Shown: piece after piece, positions 62,888-64,000 of the stretch
How the letters are laid out: each line of letters opens with the position of its first letter
Position numbering within the stretch: the first letter of the stretch is position 1
The notes under the pieces: model-generated
What the model saw: only the letters and a program-made list of their open reading frames with translations
Told to the model about the DNA's origin: nothing
Databases searched by the model: none
Program-made: the position numbers and the translations under genes
Assembly (NCBI GenBank): GCA_003020925.1
Contig: PXRT01000010.1
Coordinates: 1-64,000, forward strand
Length of the DNA stretch: 64,000 nt
Direction: 5' to 3'
Source: Halobacteriales archaeon QS_6_64_34
Lineage (GTDB): Archaea > Halobacteriota > Halobacteria > Halobacteriales > Haloarculaceae

Positions 62888-63505
62888 ATGGACCCCGATG
62901 ACGTCCGCCGGGACTGGGCCGAGCGGTCGGGCAAGTACTCACCGGCGTACTACGCCGATATCGGCCCCAACGAGGTCAGCGAGACGCTCCGGGACGTGCT
63001 GGGCCACTACGTCACCGAGGACGCCGCGATTCTGGAGGTAGGCTGTGGCTCCGGGCGCCACCTCGGACAGCTCCGACGCGCGGGCTATGAGAACCTCACC
63101 GGCATCGACATCAACGCGGACGCATTCGACGTGCTCCGAGAGCAGTACCCCGCCCTCGCCGGGACCGGCGAGTTTCACGCCGGCGCCATCGAGGACCTCG
63201 TCGGGGAATTCGATGACGACGCCTTCGACGTCGTCTACACCGTCGAGACGCTCCAGCATATCCACCCCGACGACACCTGGGTGTTCGAGGAACTCGTCCG
63301 CATTACGAGCGACCTGCTCATCACTGCCGAAAACGAGGGCAACAGCCCCCAGCGGGGCCGGGACGAGACGGCCGTCAGCTACGTCGACGACGAGTTCCCG
63401 CTGTATCACCGCAACTGGAAAGCGGTCTTCTCCGAGCTGGGGCTGGCCCAGCTGATTCGGGAGCCGACCGACCGGGATACGATTCGCGTGTTCCGGAAAC
63501 TGTAG
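62888..63505 (+). CDS. Class I SAM-dependent methyltransferase
   Basis: A 205-residue methyltransferase. The SAM motif is ILEVGCGSGRHLGQLRRAGY (residues 48-68), then GIDINADAFDVL (acidic residue for the ribose) and FDVVYTVETLQHIHPDD. The substrate is not predictable from sequence. MDPDDVRRDWAERSGKYS is the start. It is followed by a region with an HxlR remnant. Confidence 0.9.
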   Translation: MDPDDVRRDWAERSGKYSPAYYADIGPNEVSETLRDVLGHYVTEDAAILEVGCGSGRHLGQLRRAGYENLTGIDINADAFDVLREQYPALAGTGEFHAGAIEDLVGEFDDDAFDVVYTVETLQHIHPDDTWVFEELVRITSDLLITAENEGNSPQRGRDETAVSYVDDEFPLYHRNWKAVFSELGLAQLIREPTDRDTIRVFRKL

Positions 63506-63584
63506 CTGCCGCGCTCACTGCGCCGACGCGAGCCCGGAGTGACACGCCCACCGCCACCGGCGCCGCTTCCTCCATGCGCCGGTC

Positions 63585-63669
63585 GACGATGTCGTGTACG
63601 ACGTTGAGCCGCCACGGGGTCCCGACCCGGTCGATGGCTTAGACGACGGGACAGGCGGCCTCGATGCGT
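63585..63669 (-). pseudogene. HxlR-family regulator remnant
   Basis: On the minus strand one frame gives AACPVV-stop-AIDRVGTPWRLNVVHDIVD. CPVVxAIDRxGTPWRLxVVHxL is the start of HxlR winged-helix regulators. An in-frame TAA interrupts it and the rest is lost. Confidence 0.6.
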
Positions 63670-63683
63670 CGATAATTGGCGGC

Positions 63684-64000
63684 TCAGAACTCAATGACGG
63701 CGTTCTCGGTGACCACGGAGTCGATGAGCCGAGTCGGCGTCGCGTCGTAACCGGGGTTGGCGACCTCGAACCCCTCGGTAGGTTCGAGCATCACCTCGCT
63801 GGCCGGGCGGTAGGTGTTCTCGAAGGTGAAGCCGCTGCCGATGAACTTCGAAGACGAGCCGACGACGGTCACGGGGACGCCGTGGCTGGCCGCCGAGGCG
63901 ACGACCGAGTGGGTGCCGATGCGGTTGTACACCACGTCGTCGATGAGGCAGTTCATCCCGATGACCACGCGGTCGACCTCCTCGAGGTAGTGGCCGGCGG
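63684..64000 (-). CDS. eIF-2B/ribose-1,5-bisphosphate isomerase family protein (partial)
   Basis: The C-terminal part; the 5' end lies beyond the window. Visible landmarks are VVIGMNCLIDDVVYNRIGTH, then ASHGVPVTVVGSSSKFIG and PGYDATPTRLIDSVVTE near the end. These fit the eIF-2B alpha/beta/delta-like fold shared by ribose-1,5-bisphosphate isomerase of the archaeal AMP pathway. Which of these it is cannot be decided from the C-terminal third. Confidence 0.8.
   Translation of the reverse strand, partial: AGHYLEEVDRVVIGMNCLIDDVVYNRIGTHSVVASAASHGVPVTVVGSSSKFIGSGFTFENTYRPASEVMLEPTEGFEVANPGYDATPTRLIDSVVTENAVIEF

Overview
The window is a chromosomal segment of a halophilic archaeon. The DNA is GC-rich, the proteins are acidic, and several lipoproteins carry twin-arginine signals. 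The genes include polymerase D, Orc1/Cdc6, RPA with its partner protein, Hef and an XPD-like helicase. The malate dehydrogenase closely resembles my memory of the Haloarcula marismortui enzyme, so I place the organism in or near the family Haloarculaceae (inference).

Layout. 1-6200: DUF296 protein and polymerase D large subunit (polC/DP2) with an in-frame 510-residue intein, then a decayed toxin-antitoxin pair. 6200-20300: mostly core genes (serA, CBS protein, glyS, dolichol-kinase-like, UbiA, sensor kinase, hef, p27-like zinc protein, mdh). 19249-25875: a chromosomal replication origin neighbourhood. oapA-oapB-oapC lie on one side and orc1/cdc6, signal peptidase and polymerase D small subunit (polB/DP1) on the other. 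The roughly 1.1 kb between them carries inverted ORB-type repeats around an AT-rich stretch. 25876-26664: a scar region with tandem hairpins and a remnant of an O-acetylhomoserine sulfhydrylase gene.

26665-36440 is a compact accessory block. A six-gene operon encodes a spermidine/putrescine-type ABC importer, a ureohydrolase and an MBL-fold hydrolase. It is flanked by an isochorismatase-like hydrolase, an amidase, an ABM-fold protein and a cytochrome P450. It looks like an uptake and catabolism island for a guanidino or amide compound. It is the best candidate here for an undescribed pathway.

36600-64000: mixed core and small conserved genes (serB, XPD-like helicase, CDF transporter, M29 aminopeptidase, trypsin-like protease, radical SAM protein, DUF373, kinases, RPA operon, amidohydrolase, methyltransferase, start of an eIF-2B-type gene), two tRNAs (Arg-TCT, His-GTG) and several gene remnants.

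Two dispersed repeat systems run through the window. The first is a family of about 180-310 bp MITE-like elements with conserved inverted termini. All four complete copies are flanked by 8-bp direct repeats (one has a single mismatch), and the palindromic core of one copy is flipped relative to its ends. The second is a set of about 70-82 bp palindromes, usually flanked on both sides by TGA; six of eight sit exactly on the TGA stop codon of a gene.
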